The notes beneath the pieces were generated by a model. It was not told where the DNA came from. It saw only the letters and a list, made by a program, of their open reading frames with translations, and searched no databases. A stretch of DNA of 64,000 bases. Source: Pseudomonas sp. F(2018). Lineage in GTDB: Bacteria > Pseudomonadota > Gammaproteobacteria > Pseudomonadales > Pseudomonadaceae. The position numbers were made by a program, and so were the translations under genes. The DNA lies in assembly GCF_005508865.1 (NCBI RefSeq), contig NZ_SCOM01000001.1:620001-684000 (forward strand), in the 5' to 3' direction. This document shows positions 36,184-44,745 of this stretch, piece after piece; position 1 is the first letter of the stretch; each line of letters opens with the position of its first letter.

Positions 36184-38430
36184 ATGGTACAGGTGAGAGC
36201 ACACCAGCCGATCAACCTCGACGGCAGCATCAACCTCGAGGCCTGGCTGGACCATACGCTGAGCGTCGACCCGGCGCTGGACCGCGCGGCCCTGAAGGCG
36301 GCCTGCGAGTTCGCCCGCGAGGTGGAACAGCAGGCCAATGCCGCGCAGAACCTGTGGGCGGAAGGCAACTCCAGCTTCCAGACCGGCCTGGAGATCGCCG
36401 AGATCCTCGCCGACCTCAAGCTGGACCAGGACAGCCTGGTGGCCGCGGTGATCTACCGCGCCGTGCGCGAGGGCAAGATCAGCCTCAAGGCGGTGCAGGA
36501 CAAGTTCGGCCCGGTGGTCGCCAAGCTGATCGAGGGCGTGCTGCGCATGGCCGCCATCAGCGCCTCGCTCAACCCGCGTGACTCCCTGGTGCTCGGCTCC
36601 CAGGCCCAGGTGGAGAACCTGCGCAAGATGCTGGTGGCCATGGTCGACGACGTGCGCGTGGCCCTGATCAAGCTGGCCGAGCGCACCTGCGCGCTTCGCG
36701 CGGTCAAGCATGCCGATGACGAGAAGCGCCTGCGTGTGGCCCGCGAGGTGTTCGACATCTATGCACCGCTGGCCCATCGCCTGGGCATCGGCCATATCAA
36801 GTGGGAGCTGGAGGACATCTCCTTCCGCTACCTGGAGCCCGAGCAGTACAAGCAGATCGCCAAACTGCTGCACGAGCGCCGTCTCGACCGCGAGCAGTAC
36901 ATCGCCGAGGTGATGCAGCAGCTGCGTGACGAGCTGACCGCCACCGGCATCAAGCCGGACATCAGCGGCCGGGCCAAACACATCTATTCGATCTGGCGGA
37001 AGATGCAGCGCAAGGGCCTGCAGTTCAGCCAGATCTACGACGTGCGTGCGGTGCGCGTGCTGGTGCCGGAAGTGCGCGACTGCTACACCGCGCTGGGCAT
37101 CGTGCACAGCCTGTGGCGGCACATCCCCAAGGAATTCGACGACTACATCGCCAACCCCAAGGAGAACGGCTACCGCTCCCTGCATACGGCGGTGATCGGC
37201 CCGGACGGCAAGGTGCTGGAGGTGCAGATCCGCACCCAGACCATGCACGAGGAGGCCGAGCTGGGCGTCTGTGCGCACTGGAAGTACAAGGGCACCGACG
37301 TCAAGGGCAACTCCGACCACTACGAGGAGAAGATCTCCTGGCTGCGCCAGGTACTCGAGTGGCACGAGGAGCTGGGCGACATCGGCGGCCTGGCCGAGCA
37401 GCTGCGCGTGGACATCGAACCGGACCGGGTCTACGTGTTCACCCCGGACGGCCACGCCATCGACCTGCCCAAGGGCGCCACGCCGCTGGACTTCGCCTAC
37501 CGCGTGCACACCCAGATCGGCCACAACTGCCGGGGCTCCAAGGTCAACGGGCGCATCGTGCCGCTGACCTATAGCCTGCAGACCGGCGAACAAGTGGAGA
37601 TCATCACCTCCAAGCAGGGCGCGCCGAGCCGCGACTGGCTCAACCCCAACCTGGGCTACATCACCACCTCGCGGGCGCGGGCGAAGATCGTCCACTGGTT
37701 CAAGCTGCAGGATCGCGAGCAGAACGTCGCCGCCGGCAAGGCCATGCTCGATCGCGACCTGTCGCGCCTGGCGCTGTCGGCGGTGGACTTCGCCAAGCTG
37801 GCCGAGAAGTGCAATCTTAAGACGGTCGAGGACATGTACGCCGCCCTCGGCGCCGGCGACCTGCGCCTGGCCCACGCGGTCAATCTGGCCCAGCAGCAGG
37901 TGGAGCCGGAGCGCGGCAACGAGCAGCTGGAGTTGATCCCGCGGCGCGCGACCTCGCCACGTCCGGGTCGCCGCGGCGACATCCAGATCGAGGGTGTCGG
38001 CAACCTGCTGACGCAGATGGCCGGCTGCTGCCAGCCGCTGCCGGGCGACCCGATCGTCGGCTACATCACCGTCGGCCGCGGTGTCAGCATCCACCGCCAG
38101 GACTGCGCTTCGGTGCTGCAGCTGGCCGGGCGCGAGCCGGAGCGGATCATCCAGGTCAGCTGGGGCCCGGTGCCGGTGCAGACCTATCCGGTGGACATCG
38201 TCATCCGCGCCTACGACCGCTCCGGTCTGCTGCGCGACGTGACCCAGGTGCTGCTCAACGACCGCATCAACGTGCTGGCGGTGAACACCCGCTCGAACAA
38301 GGAGGACAACACCGCCTCCATGCTGCTGACCATCGAGATTCCCGGCCTGGATGCCCTGGCCCGGTTGCTGGCGCGGATCAGTCAGCTGCCCAATATCATC
38401 GAGGCGCGGCGCAATCGCAGCGGCGGTTGA
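36184..38430 (+). CDS. relA: GTP pyrophosphokinase RelA
   Basis: 748-residue ribosome-associated (p)ppGpp synthetase. The N-terminal pseudo-hydrolase region has lost the HDxxED metal motif seen in SpoT (A-A-V-I-Y-R-A-V-R-E in its place), so synthesis only. Synthetase: R-A-K-H-I-Y-S-I-W-R-K-M, D-V-R-A-V-R-V-L, N-G-Y-R-S-L-H-T-A-V. TGS domain V-F-T-P-D-G-H-A-I-D-L-P-K-G-A-T-P-L-D-F; zinc-finger-like C-C-Q-P-L-P-G-D; C-terminal ACT domain. It responds to uncharged tRNA on stalled ribosomes. ATG 36184 has GGAAGG upstream. A hairpin element begins across its stop codon. Confidence 0.97.
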   Translation: MVQVRAHQPINLDGSINLEAWLDHTLSVDPALDRAALKAACEFAREVEQQANAAQNLWAEGNSSFQTGLEIAEILADLKLDQDSLVAAVIYRAVREGKISLKAVQDKFGPVVAKLIEGVLRMAAISASLNPRDSLVLGSQAQVENLRKMLVAMVDDVRVALIKLAERTCALRAVKHADDEKRLRVAREVFDIYAPLAHRLGIGHIKWELEDISFRYLEPEQYKQIAKLLHERRLDREQYIAEVMQQLRDELTATGIKPDISGRAKHIYSIWRKMQRKGLQFSQIYDVRAVRVLVPEVRDCYTALGIVHSLWRHIPKEFDDYIANPKENGYRSLHTAVIGPDGKVLEVQIRTQTMHEEAELGVCAHWKYKGTDVKGNSDHYEEKISWLRQVLEWHEELGDIGGLAEQLRVDIEPDRVYVFTPDGHAIDLPKGATPLDFAYRVHTQIGHNCRGSKVNGRIVPLTYSLQTGEQVEIITSKQGAPSRDWLNPNLGYITTSRARAKIVHWFKLQDREQNVAAGKAMLDRDLSRLALSAVDFAKLAEKCNLKTVEDMYAALGAGDLRLAHAVNLAQQQVEPERGNEQLELIPRRATSPRPGRRGDIQIEGVGNLLTQMAGCCQPLPGDPIVGYITVGRGVSIHRQDCASVLQLAGREPERIIQVSWGPVPVQTYPVDIVIRAYDRSGLLRDVTQVLLNDRINVLAVNTRSNKEDNTASMLLTIEIPGLDALARLLARISQLPNIIEARRNRSGG

Positions 38431-38548
38431 GCTGCTGCGCTCGGTCTGGCGTTGTTGAAGCACCCTCGGAAAATGCTCATTGGCTACAGCCAACTCCGCT
38501 TTTCCGAGGTCGCTTCGCCTAGCCAGCCCTTCGCTCGCGACGCTCAAC
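38426..38548 (+). repeat. hairpin intergenic element, copy 3, overlapping relA stop
   Basis: Termini GTTGAGC / GCTCAAC pair perfectly; outer stem CCTCGGAAAA / TTTTCCGAGG and inner stem TTGGCT / AGCCAA are perfect. The unpaired TGCTCA and CTCCGC motifs lie opposite each other, as in the copies near 2.2 and 8.7 kb, but stem sequences differ. It occupies most of the relA-mazG gap and may act as a 3' stabiliser or attenuator. Confidence 0.75.
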
Positions 38549-38595
38549 ACCCTGTTAAGTAGGGCGGGTGAACCCCGCGAGAACCAGGTAAACCC

Positions 38596-39426
38596 ATGTA
38601 CCAACTCGACGACCTGCTGCACCTGATGGCCCGCCTGCGCGACCCGCAGCATGGTTGCCCCTGGGACCTCAAGCAGAGCTACGCGACCATCGTCCCCTAC
38701 ACCCTCGAAGAAGCCTACGAGGTGGCCGACGCCATCGAGCGCGGCGACTTCGACCACCTGCCCGGCGAGCTGGGCGACCTGCTGTTCCAGGTCGTCTACT
38801 ACAGCCAGCTGGCCAGGGAAGAGGGGCGCTTCGAGTTCGCCCAAGTGGTGGACGGCATCACCCGCAAGCTGGTGCGTCGCCATCCCCACGTGTTTCCCGA
38901 CGGCGACCTGTACGGCGCGCCGGACATGGCTCGCCTGGAAGAGGCGGCGATCAAGCGGCGCTGGGAAGAGATCAAGGCCGAGGAGCGCGCCGAGAAGGCC
39001 GCCGTGCCGCAGCAACTGTCGCTACTCGACGATGTGCCCCAGGCCCTGCCGGCCCTGAGCCGCGCGGCCAAACTGCAGAAGCGTGCGGCCCAGGTTGGTT
39101 TCGACTGGCCGGAAGCGCTGCCGGTGGTGGACAAGCTGCGCGAGGAGCTGGACGAAGTGCTGGAGGCCATGAGCGAAAACGACGCCGAGACCATCGCCGA
39201 AGAGGTCGGCGACCTGCTGTTCGTTGCGGTCAACCTGGCGCGGCACCTCAAGGTCGATCCGGAGACCGCCCTGCGTGCGGCCAACAACAAGTTCGAGCGG
39301 CGCTTCCACTACATCGAACAGGCATTGCGCGACGCCGATCGCCCCATCGAGAATTGCAGCCTGGAAGAGCTGGACGCCCTGTGGGGCGAAGCCAAGAAAC
39401 TGGAAAAGCAGTCCCCGGGCTGCTGA
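38596..39426 (+). CDS. mazG: nucleoside triphosphate pyrophosphohydrolase
   Basis: 276-residue tandem MazG protein. First MazG domain: C-P-W-D-L-K-Q-S-Y-A-T-I-V-P-Y-T-L-E-E-A-Y-E-V-A-D-A-I and E-L-G-D-L-L-F-Q-V-V-Y-Y. Second: A-A-Q-V-G-F-D-W-P-E-A and E-E-V-G-D-L-L-F-V-A-V-N-L-A-R, each with the ExxE...EExxD metal set. It hydrolyses noncanonical and canonical NTPs and in E. coli lowers (p)ppGpp effects, so its place downstream of relA makes functional sense. The downstream DUF2058 gene follows after 19 bases. Confidence 0.95.
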   Translation: MYQLDDLLHLMARLRDPQHGCPWDLKQSYATIVPYTLEEAYEVADAIERGDFDHLPGELGDLLFQVVYYSQLAREEGRFEFAQVVDGITRKLVRRHPHVFPDGDLYGAPDMARLEEAAIKRRWEEIKAEERAEKAAVPQQLSLLDDVPQALPALSRAAKLQKRAAQVGFDWPEALPVVDKLREELDEVLEAMSENDAETIAEEVGDLLFVAVNLARHLKVDPETALRAANNKFERRFHYIEQALRDADRPIENCSLEELDALWGEAKKLEKQSPGC

Positions 39427-39445
39427 CGATCAAGAGCGAGTACCC

Positions 39446-39985
39446 ATGAGCCTTTCCCTCCGCGACCAGCTGCTCAAAGCCGGCCTGGTCAATGAAAAGC
39501 AGGCCAAACAGGCCGGCAAGCAGAAGCAGAAGCAGCAACGCCTGGAGAAGAAGAACCAGGTCGAGGTGGACGACTCGCAGAAGCAGGCCGCCCTGCAGGC
39601 CAAGGCCGAGAAGGCCGCCAAGGACCAGGAGCTGAATCGTCAGCAGCAGGAGAAGGCCGAGCAGAAAGCCATCGCCGCGCAGATCAAGCAGCTGATCGAG
39701 ACCAGCCGCCTGCCCAAGCTGACCACCGAGGACTACTACAACTTCGTTGATGAGAAGAAGGTCAAGCGCCTGTCGGTCAACGCCCTGATGCGCGACAAGC
39801 TCAGCCGCGGTTCGCTGGCCATCGTCCGCCTCGGCGGTGCCTACGAGGTGATCCCGCGCGAGGCGGCGCTGAAGATCCAGGAGCGCGACCCGGCCCGCGT
39901 GCTGTTGCTCAACACCCAAACCGAGGCGCCGGACGCCGACGACCCGTACGCCGCCTACCAGGTGCCGGACGATCTGATGTGGTGA
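39446..39985 (+). CDS. DUF2058 (YaiL-like) protein
   Basis: 179 residues. Starts M-S-L-S-L-R-D-Q-L-L-K-A-G-L-V, the family hallmark, followed by a long Lys/Gln/Glu-rich helix (about 20-80) and a C-terminal globular part with R-L-S-V-N-A-L-M-R-D-K-L-S-R-G and A-Y-E-V-I-P. Such proteins are nucleoprotein-like and uncharacterised; the charge pattern suggests RNA or ribosome contact (inference). Last gene of the relA-mazG unit; a terminator follows. Confidence 0.85.
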   Translation: MSLSLRDQLLKAGLVNEKQAKQAGKQKQKQQRLEKKNQVEVDDSQKQAALQAKAEKAAKDQELNRQQQEKAEQKAIAAQIKQLIETSRLPKLTTEDYYNFVDEKKVKRLSVNALMRDKLSRGSLAIVRLGGAYEVIPREAALKIQERDPARVLLLNTQTEAPDADDPYAAYQVPDDLMW

Positions 39986-40006
39986 TCGTTCGCCACGCCT
40001 GAACAG

Positions 40007-40038
40007 ACGCCGCCTTCCGCCGGAATGCGGCGTTTTTC
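40007..40038 (+). terminator. terminator after DUF2058 gene
   Basis: Stem ACGCCGC / GCGGCGT with an inner CCGGAA-type loop, then TTTTT. A short REP-like sequence (CTACAGGAGCGATCTCGCGCGAGG) follows before the next gene. Confidence 0.85.
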
Positions 40039-40096
40039 ATTCCCGCTGCGCTTCTGCTAGACCTACAGGAGCGATCTCGCGCGAGGTTACGCCTCC

Positions 40097-41752
40097 TTGT
40101 TCCCTATTCATCCTGCATCGCGCCGCAGCTTTTCCCGCTGTCTCCTCAGCGGCATCTGGCTGCTCTGCCTGGCGCTGGTGCTGCCGGCCCAGGCCGAGGA
40201 GCTGCGCCCGGTCAGCCTGCAGCTGAAGTGGCGTCACCAGTTCCAGTTCGCCGGCTATTACCTGGCGCTGGAGCGCGGTTACTACCGCGATGCCGGCATC
40301 GATCTGCGCATCCTGCCCTGGCGACCGGGCGTCGATGCCATGGACGAGGTGCAGGCCGAGCGCGCCGACTTCGGCATCGCCGGCTCGGAGCTGGTCCTGG
40401 CTCATGTGCAGGGCCGCCCGCTGGTGAGCCTGGCGGTGATCTTCCAGCATTCCCCGGCCGTGCTGTTCGCCCGCCGCGCCGCCGGCATCGGTAGCGTGCA
40501 CGATCTGCCGGGCAAGCGCGTGGTGCTGCATGATTTCGAGGCAGAGCCGTTCGCCTACCTGCAGCACGAGGGCATCGCCCGCGACAGCCTGGTGCGCGTG
40601 CCGCCGATGGACAACCAGCTGCAGGCCCTACTGGAGGGCCGGGTCGATGTGATTTCCGGCTACTCCACCGACGAGGCCTATGTGCTGCAGCAGCAGGGCC
40701 TCGACTATATCGAGCTGACGCCGCGTGCGGCGGGCATCGACTTCTACGGCGACGCGCTGTTCGCCAGCGAGCGGCTGTTGCGCGGCGATCCGGCACTGGT
40801 CGAGGCCTTTCGCGCCGCCAGCCTGCGCGGCTGGCGCGAGGCGTTTGCCGATGTCGACGGCAGCATTGCGCTGATTCGCCAGCGCTACGCCCCGGAGCTG
40901 AGCGAGGGCAAGCTGCGTTTCGAGGCCGAGCAGATGCGCCGCCTGGTATTTCCCGATCTGATCGAGCTGGGCTACCAGCACCAGGGGCGCTGGCAGAGCA
41001 TCGCCGAGGTGTACCAGGAGCTGGGCATGTTGCCGCCGGGGGCGAGCGTCGACGGCCTGATCTACCAGGTGCCACAGCCCCTGGGCAGTCGCATGCTCAA
41101 CTGGGCCAGCCTGGTGATCCTCGTCGGTCTGCTGCTGGCGGCCTGGGTGGCGCGGCGCTTCTATCGCCTGAGTCGCTCGCTGCGCCTGAGCAATCTGGCA
41201 CTGACCGAGCGCCTGCGCGAAAACCAGCAGTTGCAGGATCAACTGCGTTTCGCCGCCGAGCGCGACCCGCTGACCAACCTGTACAACCGCCGCTATCTCT
41301 ACGCCAGCCTGCCGCTGGAGATCGCCCGCGCCGAACGCGAAGGCTATGGCGTGGGGCTGGTGCTGATCGACGCCGACTACTTCAAGCTGGTCAACGATAC
41401 CTACGGCCACTCGGCCGGCGATCAGGTGCTGCTGGCCCTGGCCGACCTGCTGCGTGGCCATGCGCGGGCCGGCGACATTCTCTGTCGCTGGGGCGGTGAG
41501 GAGTTTCTGCTGGTGCTGCCACGCATCAGCCAGGTGGCGCTGGCCCAGCGCGTGGAGCAGCTGCGCCAGGACTTCAGCGAACTGGCGCCGCTGGACGTGG
41601 CGCCGCAACGCCACTTCAGCTTCTCTGCCGGCTACGCCCTGTATCCGGACGACGGGCGCGATAGCGAGAGCCTGATCCTCTGCGTCGACAACGCGCTGTA
41701 CGCGGCGAAGAAGGCCGGCCGCAACCAGGTGATGGCGGCAGGGCAGGGCTGA
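40097..41752 (+). CDS. sensor diguanylate cyclase with periplasmic NMT1/THI5-like domain
   Basis: 551 residues from TTG 40097. Signal peptide (L-L-S-G-I-W-L-L-C-L-A-L-V-L-P-A-Q-A), a substrate-binding-protein domain of the NMT1/THI5 type (L-K-W-R-H-Q-F-Q-F-A-G-Y-Y-L-A, about 38-320), one membrane segment (about 333-351), a short coil and a GGDEF domain with D-P-L-T-N-L-Y-N-R-R and G-G-E-E-F at 466-470. An RxxD I-site (R-A-G-D, 457-460) sits five residues before it. It should couple a small periplasmic ligand, perhaps a pyrimidine or amine, to c-di-GMP synthesis. No clear Shine-Dalgarno sequence, so the start is the least certain point. Confidence 0.85.
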   Translation: MFPIHPASRRSFSRCLLSGIWLLCLALVLPAQAEELRPVSLQLKWRHQFQFAGYYLALERGYYRDAGIDLRILPWRPGVDAMDEVQAERADFGIAGSELVLAHVQGRPLVSLAVIFQHSPAVLFARRAAGIGSVHDLPGKRVVLHDFEAEPFAYLQHEGIARDSLVRVPPMDNQLQALLEGRVDVISGYSTDEAYVLQQQGLDYIELTPRAAGIDFYGDALFASERLLRGDPALVEAFRAASLRGWREAFADVDGSIALIRQRYAPELSEGKLRFEAEQMRRLVFPDLIELGYQHQGRWQSIAEVYQELGMLPPGASVDGLIYQVPQPLGSRMLNWASLVILVGLLLAAWVARRFYRLSRSLRLSNLALTERLRENQQLQDQLRFAAERDPLTNLYNRRYLYASLPLEIARAEREGYGVGLVLIDADYFKLVNDTYGHSAGDQVLLALADLLRGHARAGDILCRWGGEEFLLVLPRISQVALAQRVEQLRQDFSELAPLDVAPQRHFSFSAGYALYPDDGRDSESLILCVDNALYAAKKAGRNQVMAAGQG

Positions 41753-41753
41753 T

Positions 41754-42023
41754 TCAGCAGCGCGGGCCCAGTTCGACTCGGCCGAAACGGGCGTTGGCGG
41801 TCAGCGGCGTGATCGCCAGCAGGCGATCCAGACGCAACCTGTGCAAGCCCTGGGCGTCGCGCACCACGAGGAATTCCTGTTTCTGCGCATCGGTCTCGGT
41901 AGTGATCGCCTCGGCCTCCAGGCGGGTGCCGTCGCGCAGCTCGATGGCCAGGCGATAGTGCTGCAGGCAGGCCACTTCGAGATGATCATAGAGGCTGCAG
42001 GAAACCGGCTGGTAGTCGCTCAT
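41754..42023 (-). CDS. rof: Rho-binding antiterminator (Rof/YaeO family)
   Basis: 89 residues with the Rof fold: Y-Q-P-V-S-C-S-L-Y-D-H-L-E-V-A-C-L near the N-terminus, R-L-A-I-E-L-R-D-G-T-R-L-E-A-E-A and L-R-L-D-R-L-L-A-I-T-P-L. Rof binds Rho and weakens Rho-dependent termination. Start ATG 42023 with GGGGAA upstream. It sits 1 base from the convergent cyclase gene stop. Confidence 0.85.
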   Translation of the reverse strand: MSDYQPVSCSLYDHLEVACLQHYRLAIELRDGTRLEAEAITTETDAQKQEFLVVRDAQGLHRLRLDRLLAITPLTANARFGRVELGPRC

Positions 42024-42072
42024 GCTGCTTTCCCCTTGGAGCAATGGATACAGGTTAGGCCGAGTGCGGGCA

Positions 42073-42100
42073 GAAAAAAGCCGGGCAGTGCCCGGCTTCT
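42073..42100 (-). terminator. terminator of the purM-purN-DUF3108 unit
   Basis: Stem AAGCCGGGC / GCCCGGCTT with short loop and, on the minus strand, a U-run; lies just after the DUF3108 stop. Confidence 0.88.
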
Positions 42101-42115
42101 TCGTGTGCACGAGTA

Positions 42116-42835
42116 TTACTCGGCGATGCCCTCGACGGTGCGGCCGTCGACCTGTCCGTCCTTGAGCATGATCTGATATTCCTTGCCATCCTTCTCCACC
42201 TGGTGCAGGCGCACCAGCAGGTAGTTCCAGTCCTTGGCGAACCACAGCACGGTCTTGCGGCTGCTCTGGGTGGGGTCGCGCACGCGCTCGACCTTGATCG
42301 CGTCGATCAGGCCGGCCTTGGTGCGCACGCGCTCCTCGCCGAGTACGCGGAAGTCGTAGGTCTCGATCTCGTCGCCGTCGACCACCTGGTAGCTCATGCT
42401 CTGCTTGCCGGCAGCCACGTCGTGCTGCAGTACCAGCTGGTAGGTCGATTTGTCCTGGATGCCGCGATTGAGCGGGAAGCGCACGGGCTCTCCGCGATCG
42501 TTGCCCAGTACCTGCTTCTCGGTCCAGTCGAAGTCCAGCTCGATCTGCTTGGCCTTGCCCAGACCGCTGCGGTCGAAGCGGTAGGTCAGCGGCAGGAAGG
42601 CGTCGTTCTCCATGCGGAAGGTGCTGGTCTCGTTGAGACTGGCCACCAGCATCGAGGCTTCGAAGTTCAGCTCCCAGCGGCCGTTGTCCAGGGCCTCCAG
42701 GCTGCGGCTGGCGGTGCCGCTGATCGGCACCTGCTTCCAGTCGGCGGTGTAGCTGGCGGAGAAGGGCTTGAGCTCCAGGGCGGCCTGCACCGGCAGGGCC
42801 AGGAGGGCGAGCAGCATCAGCAGAACGCGGGGCAT
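42116..42835 (-). CDS. DUF3108 domain-containing exported protein
   Basis: 239 residues with a Sec signal peptide (M-P-R-V-L-L-M-L-L-A-L-L-A-L-P-V-Q-A). The mature protein is a beta-rich DUF3108 fold (L-K-P-F-S-A-S-Y-T-A-D-W-K, Y-R-F-D-R-S-G-L-G-K-A, I-K-V-E-R-V-R-D-P). Members are periplasmic, conserved beside purN in Pseudomonas and of unknown role. It lies 8 bases after purN, so is likely cotranscribed. Confidence 0.85.
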   Translation of the reverse strand: MPRVLLMLLALLALPVQAALELKPFSASYTADWKQVPISGTASRSLEALDNGRWELNFEASMLVASLNETSTFRMENDAFLPLTYRFDRSGLGKAKQIELDFDWTEKQVLGNDRGEPVRFPLNRGIQDKSTYQLVLQHDVAAGKQSMSYQVVDGDEIETYDFRVLGEERVRTKAGLIDAIKVERVRDPTQSSRKTVLWFAKDWNYLLVRLHQVEKDGKEYQIMLKDGQVDGRTVEGIAE

Positions 42836-42843
42836 GGAATCTC

Positions 42844-43491
42844 CTATGTGCGGATCAGGTGTCCGGTGGCCGGCAGGTCCTTGCCGTCCAGTTGTGCGCC
42901 GCTGGCGCCCAGTCGCAGGCGGCCTTCGGCGAACCAGCGCATCGCCAGAGGATAGATGTGGTGCTCCTGGGAATGCACGCGCTGGGCCAGGCTTTCCGGC
43001 GTATCGCCAGACTCTACCGGCACCACCGCCTGTACGACCAGAGGCCCGCCATCGAGTTCCTCGGTGACGAAGTGCACGCTGCAGCCATGCTCGCTGTCAC
43101 CGGCCTCCAGCGCACGCTGGTGGGTGTGCAGGCCCTTGTACTTGGGCAGCAGCGAGGGATGGATGTTCAGTAAACGGCCTTCGTAGTGACGCACGAAGTT
43201 GCCGGTGAGAATGCGCATAAAGCCGGCCAGCACCACCAACTGCGGGTCGAAGCCGTCGATGGCCTCGACCAGCGCGGTGTCGAAGGCCTCGCGGCCGTCG
43301 AACTGCTTGTGGTCCAGCACGCGGGTGGCGATGCCGGCCTGCCTGGCGCGCTCCAGGCCGTAGGCATCGGCGCGGTTGGAGATCACCGCGGCGATGCGCG
43401 CCGGATTGCCGTCATTGGCGATGCTGTCGATCAGGGCCTGCAGATTGCTGCCGGACCCCGAGATCAGCACAACGACATTGCAGTCGCCCAT
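42844..43491 (-). CDS. purN: phosphoribosylglycinamide formyltransferase
   Basis: 215-residue GART enzyme using 10-formyl-tetrahydrofolate in purine synthesis. N-terminal V-V-V-L-I-S-G-S-G-S-N-L-Q-A-L-I-D loop, catalytic N-I-H-P-S-L-L-P-K-Y-K-G (N, H) and the formate-folate motif G-C-S-V-H-F-V-T-E-E-L-D-G-G. The ATG shares a base with the purM TGA (TGATG), so translation is coupled. Confidence 0.96.
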   Translation of the reverse strand: MGDCNVVVLISGSGSNLQALIDSIANDGNPARIAAVISNRADAYGLERARQAGIATRVLDHKQFDGREAFDTALVEAIDGFDPQLVVLAGFMRILTGNFVRHYEGRLLNIHPSLLPKYKGLHTHQRALEAGDSEHGCSVHFVTEELDGGPLVVQAVVPVESGDTPESLAQRVHSQEHHIYPLAMRWFAEGRLRLGASGAQLDGKDLPATGHLIRT

Positions 43492-44549
43492 CAGTGGGCT
43501 TTCAGGTTGTTCAGCACGACCAGCTCGGCACCTTCGGCGGCCTGGGCGATCTGGCCGATCACCCACGGGGTTTCACCCGAGGCGCGCAGGCTGGCCAGGG
43601 TAGCCTCGACCTGATCCTGGGCGACGCAGATGACCATGCCGACGCCGCAGTTCAGTACGCGGTGCATCTCGTGCTCGTCGACGTTGCCTTTTTCCTGCAG
43701 GAAGTCGAACACGGCCGGGCGGTTCCAGCTGGCCACGTCGATCACCGCCTGGGCGCCTTGCGGCAGCACGCGCGGGATGTTGTCGAGCAGGCCGCCGCCG
43801 GTGATGTGGGCCATGGCCTTGACCGCGCCGGTGTCCTTGATCAGCTTGAGCAGCGGCTTGACGTAGATGCGGGTCGGCGCCATCAGCAGGTCGGCCAGCT
43901 TGCTGCCGTTCAGCTCGGTGGCTTCGATGTCGGTGTCGGACACTTCGAGAATCTTGCGGATCAGCGAGTAGCCGTTAGAGTGCGGGCCGGAGGAAGGCAG
44001 GGCGATCAGGGCGTCGCCGGTGACCACTTTCGAGCCGTCGATGATCTCGGCCTTCTCCACCACGCCGACGCAGAAGCCGGCCAGGTCGTAATCTTCGCCT
44101 TCGTACATGCCCGGCATCTCGGCGGTCTCGCCACCGACCAGGGAGCAGCCGGCCAGCTCGCAACCGGCGCCGATGCCGGTGACCACGGTGGCGGCCACGT
44201 CGACGTTGAGCTTGCCGGTGGCATAGTAGTCGAGGAAGAACAGCGGCTCGGCGCCGCACACCACCAGGTCGTTGACACACATGGCGACCAGGTCCTGGCC
44301 GATGCTGTCGTGCTTGTTCAGGTTCAGCGCCAGGCGCAGCTTGGTGCCGACGCCGTCGGTGCCGGACACCAGTACCGGCTGCTTGTAGCCGGCGGGAATT
44401 TCGCAGAGGGCGCCGAAACCACCCAGGCCACCCATGACTTCCGGACGCGCGGTGCGCTTGGCCACGCCTTTGATGCGCTCGACCAGGGCTTCGCCGGCGT
44501 CGATGTCGACACCTGCATCCTTGTAGCTGATGGAGGGTTGCTTGCTCAT
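43491..44549 (-). CDS. purM: phosphoribosylformylglycinamidine cyclo-ligase (AIR synthetase)
   Basis: 352 residues. The N-terminal [24 protein letters not shown] and the ATP-binding [11 protein letters not shown] motifs are present. Acts in step five of purine synthesis, closing the imidazole ring. First gene of the purM-purN-DUF3108 unit; no PurR-type operator was recognised in the 196 bp upstream. Confidence 0.96.
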   Translation of the reverse strand: MSKQPSISYKDAGVDIDAGEALVERIKGVAKRTARPEVMGGLGGFGALCEIPAGYKQPVLVSGTDGVGTKLRLALNLNKHDSIGQDLVAMCVNDLVVCGAEPLFFLDYYATGKLNVDVAATVVTGIGAGCELAGCSLVGGETAEMPGMYEGEDYDLAGFCVGVVEKAEIIDGSKVVTGDALIALPSSGPHSNGYSLIRKILEVSDTDIEATELNGSKLADLLMAPTRIYVKPLLKLIKDTGAVKAMAHITGGGLLDNIPRVLPQGAQAVIDVASWNRPAVFDFLQEKGNVDEHEMHRVLNCGVGMVICVAQDQVEATLASLRASGETPWVIGQIAQAAEGAELVVLNNLKAH

Positions 44550-44745
44550 GGGTTCAGGCCTTTAGAAGGGGAAATGCTGTGGGCGACCGGCGTTGGCACG
44601 GGCCGGTCCGCGAAGGCGCGCGATTTTATCAGGCTTGCCCGTCAGCGGCCACCTGGCGCGACGGTTGCCGGGGGACAGGCGGCTGTTTAAGGTATAGCCC
44701 TCCGCGCGCCGCACAGGCGCGTCCCTTCGAACCGAGACCCTATCG

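Noticed and set aside
36127..39015. 962-codon open frame on the minus strand opposite relA and mazG
   Set aside because: It is the antisense shadow of two well-supported genes in GC-rich DNA, has low-complexity His/Leu/Asp-rich composition and no family resemblance.
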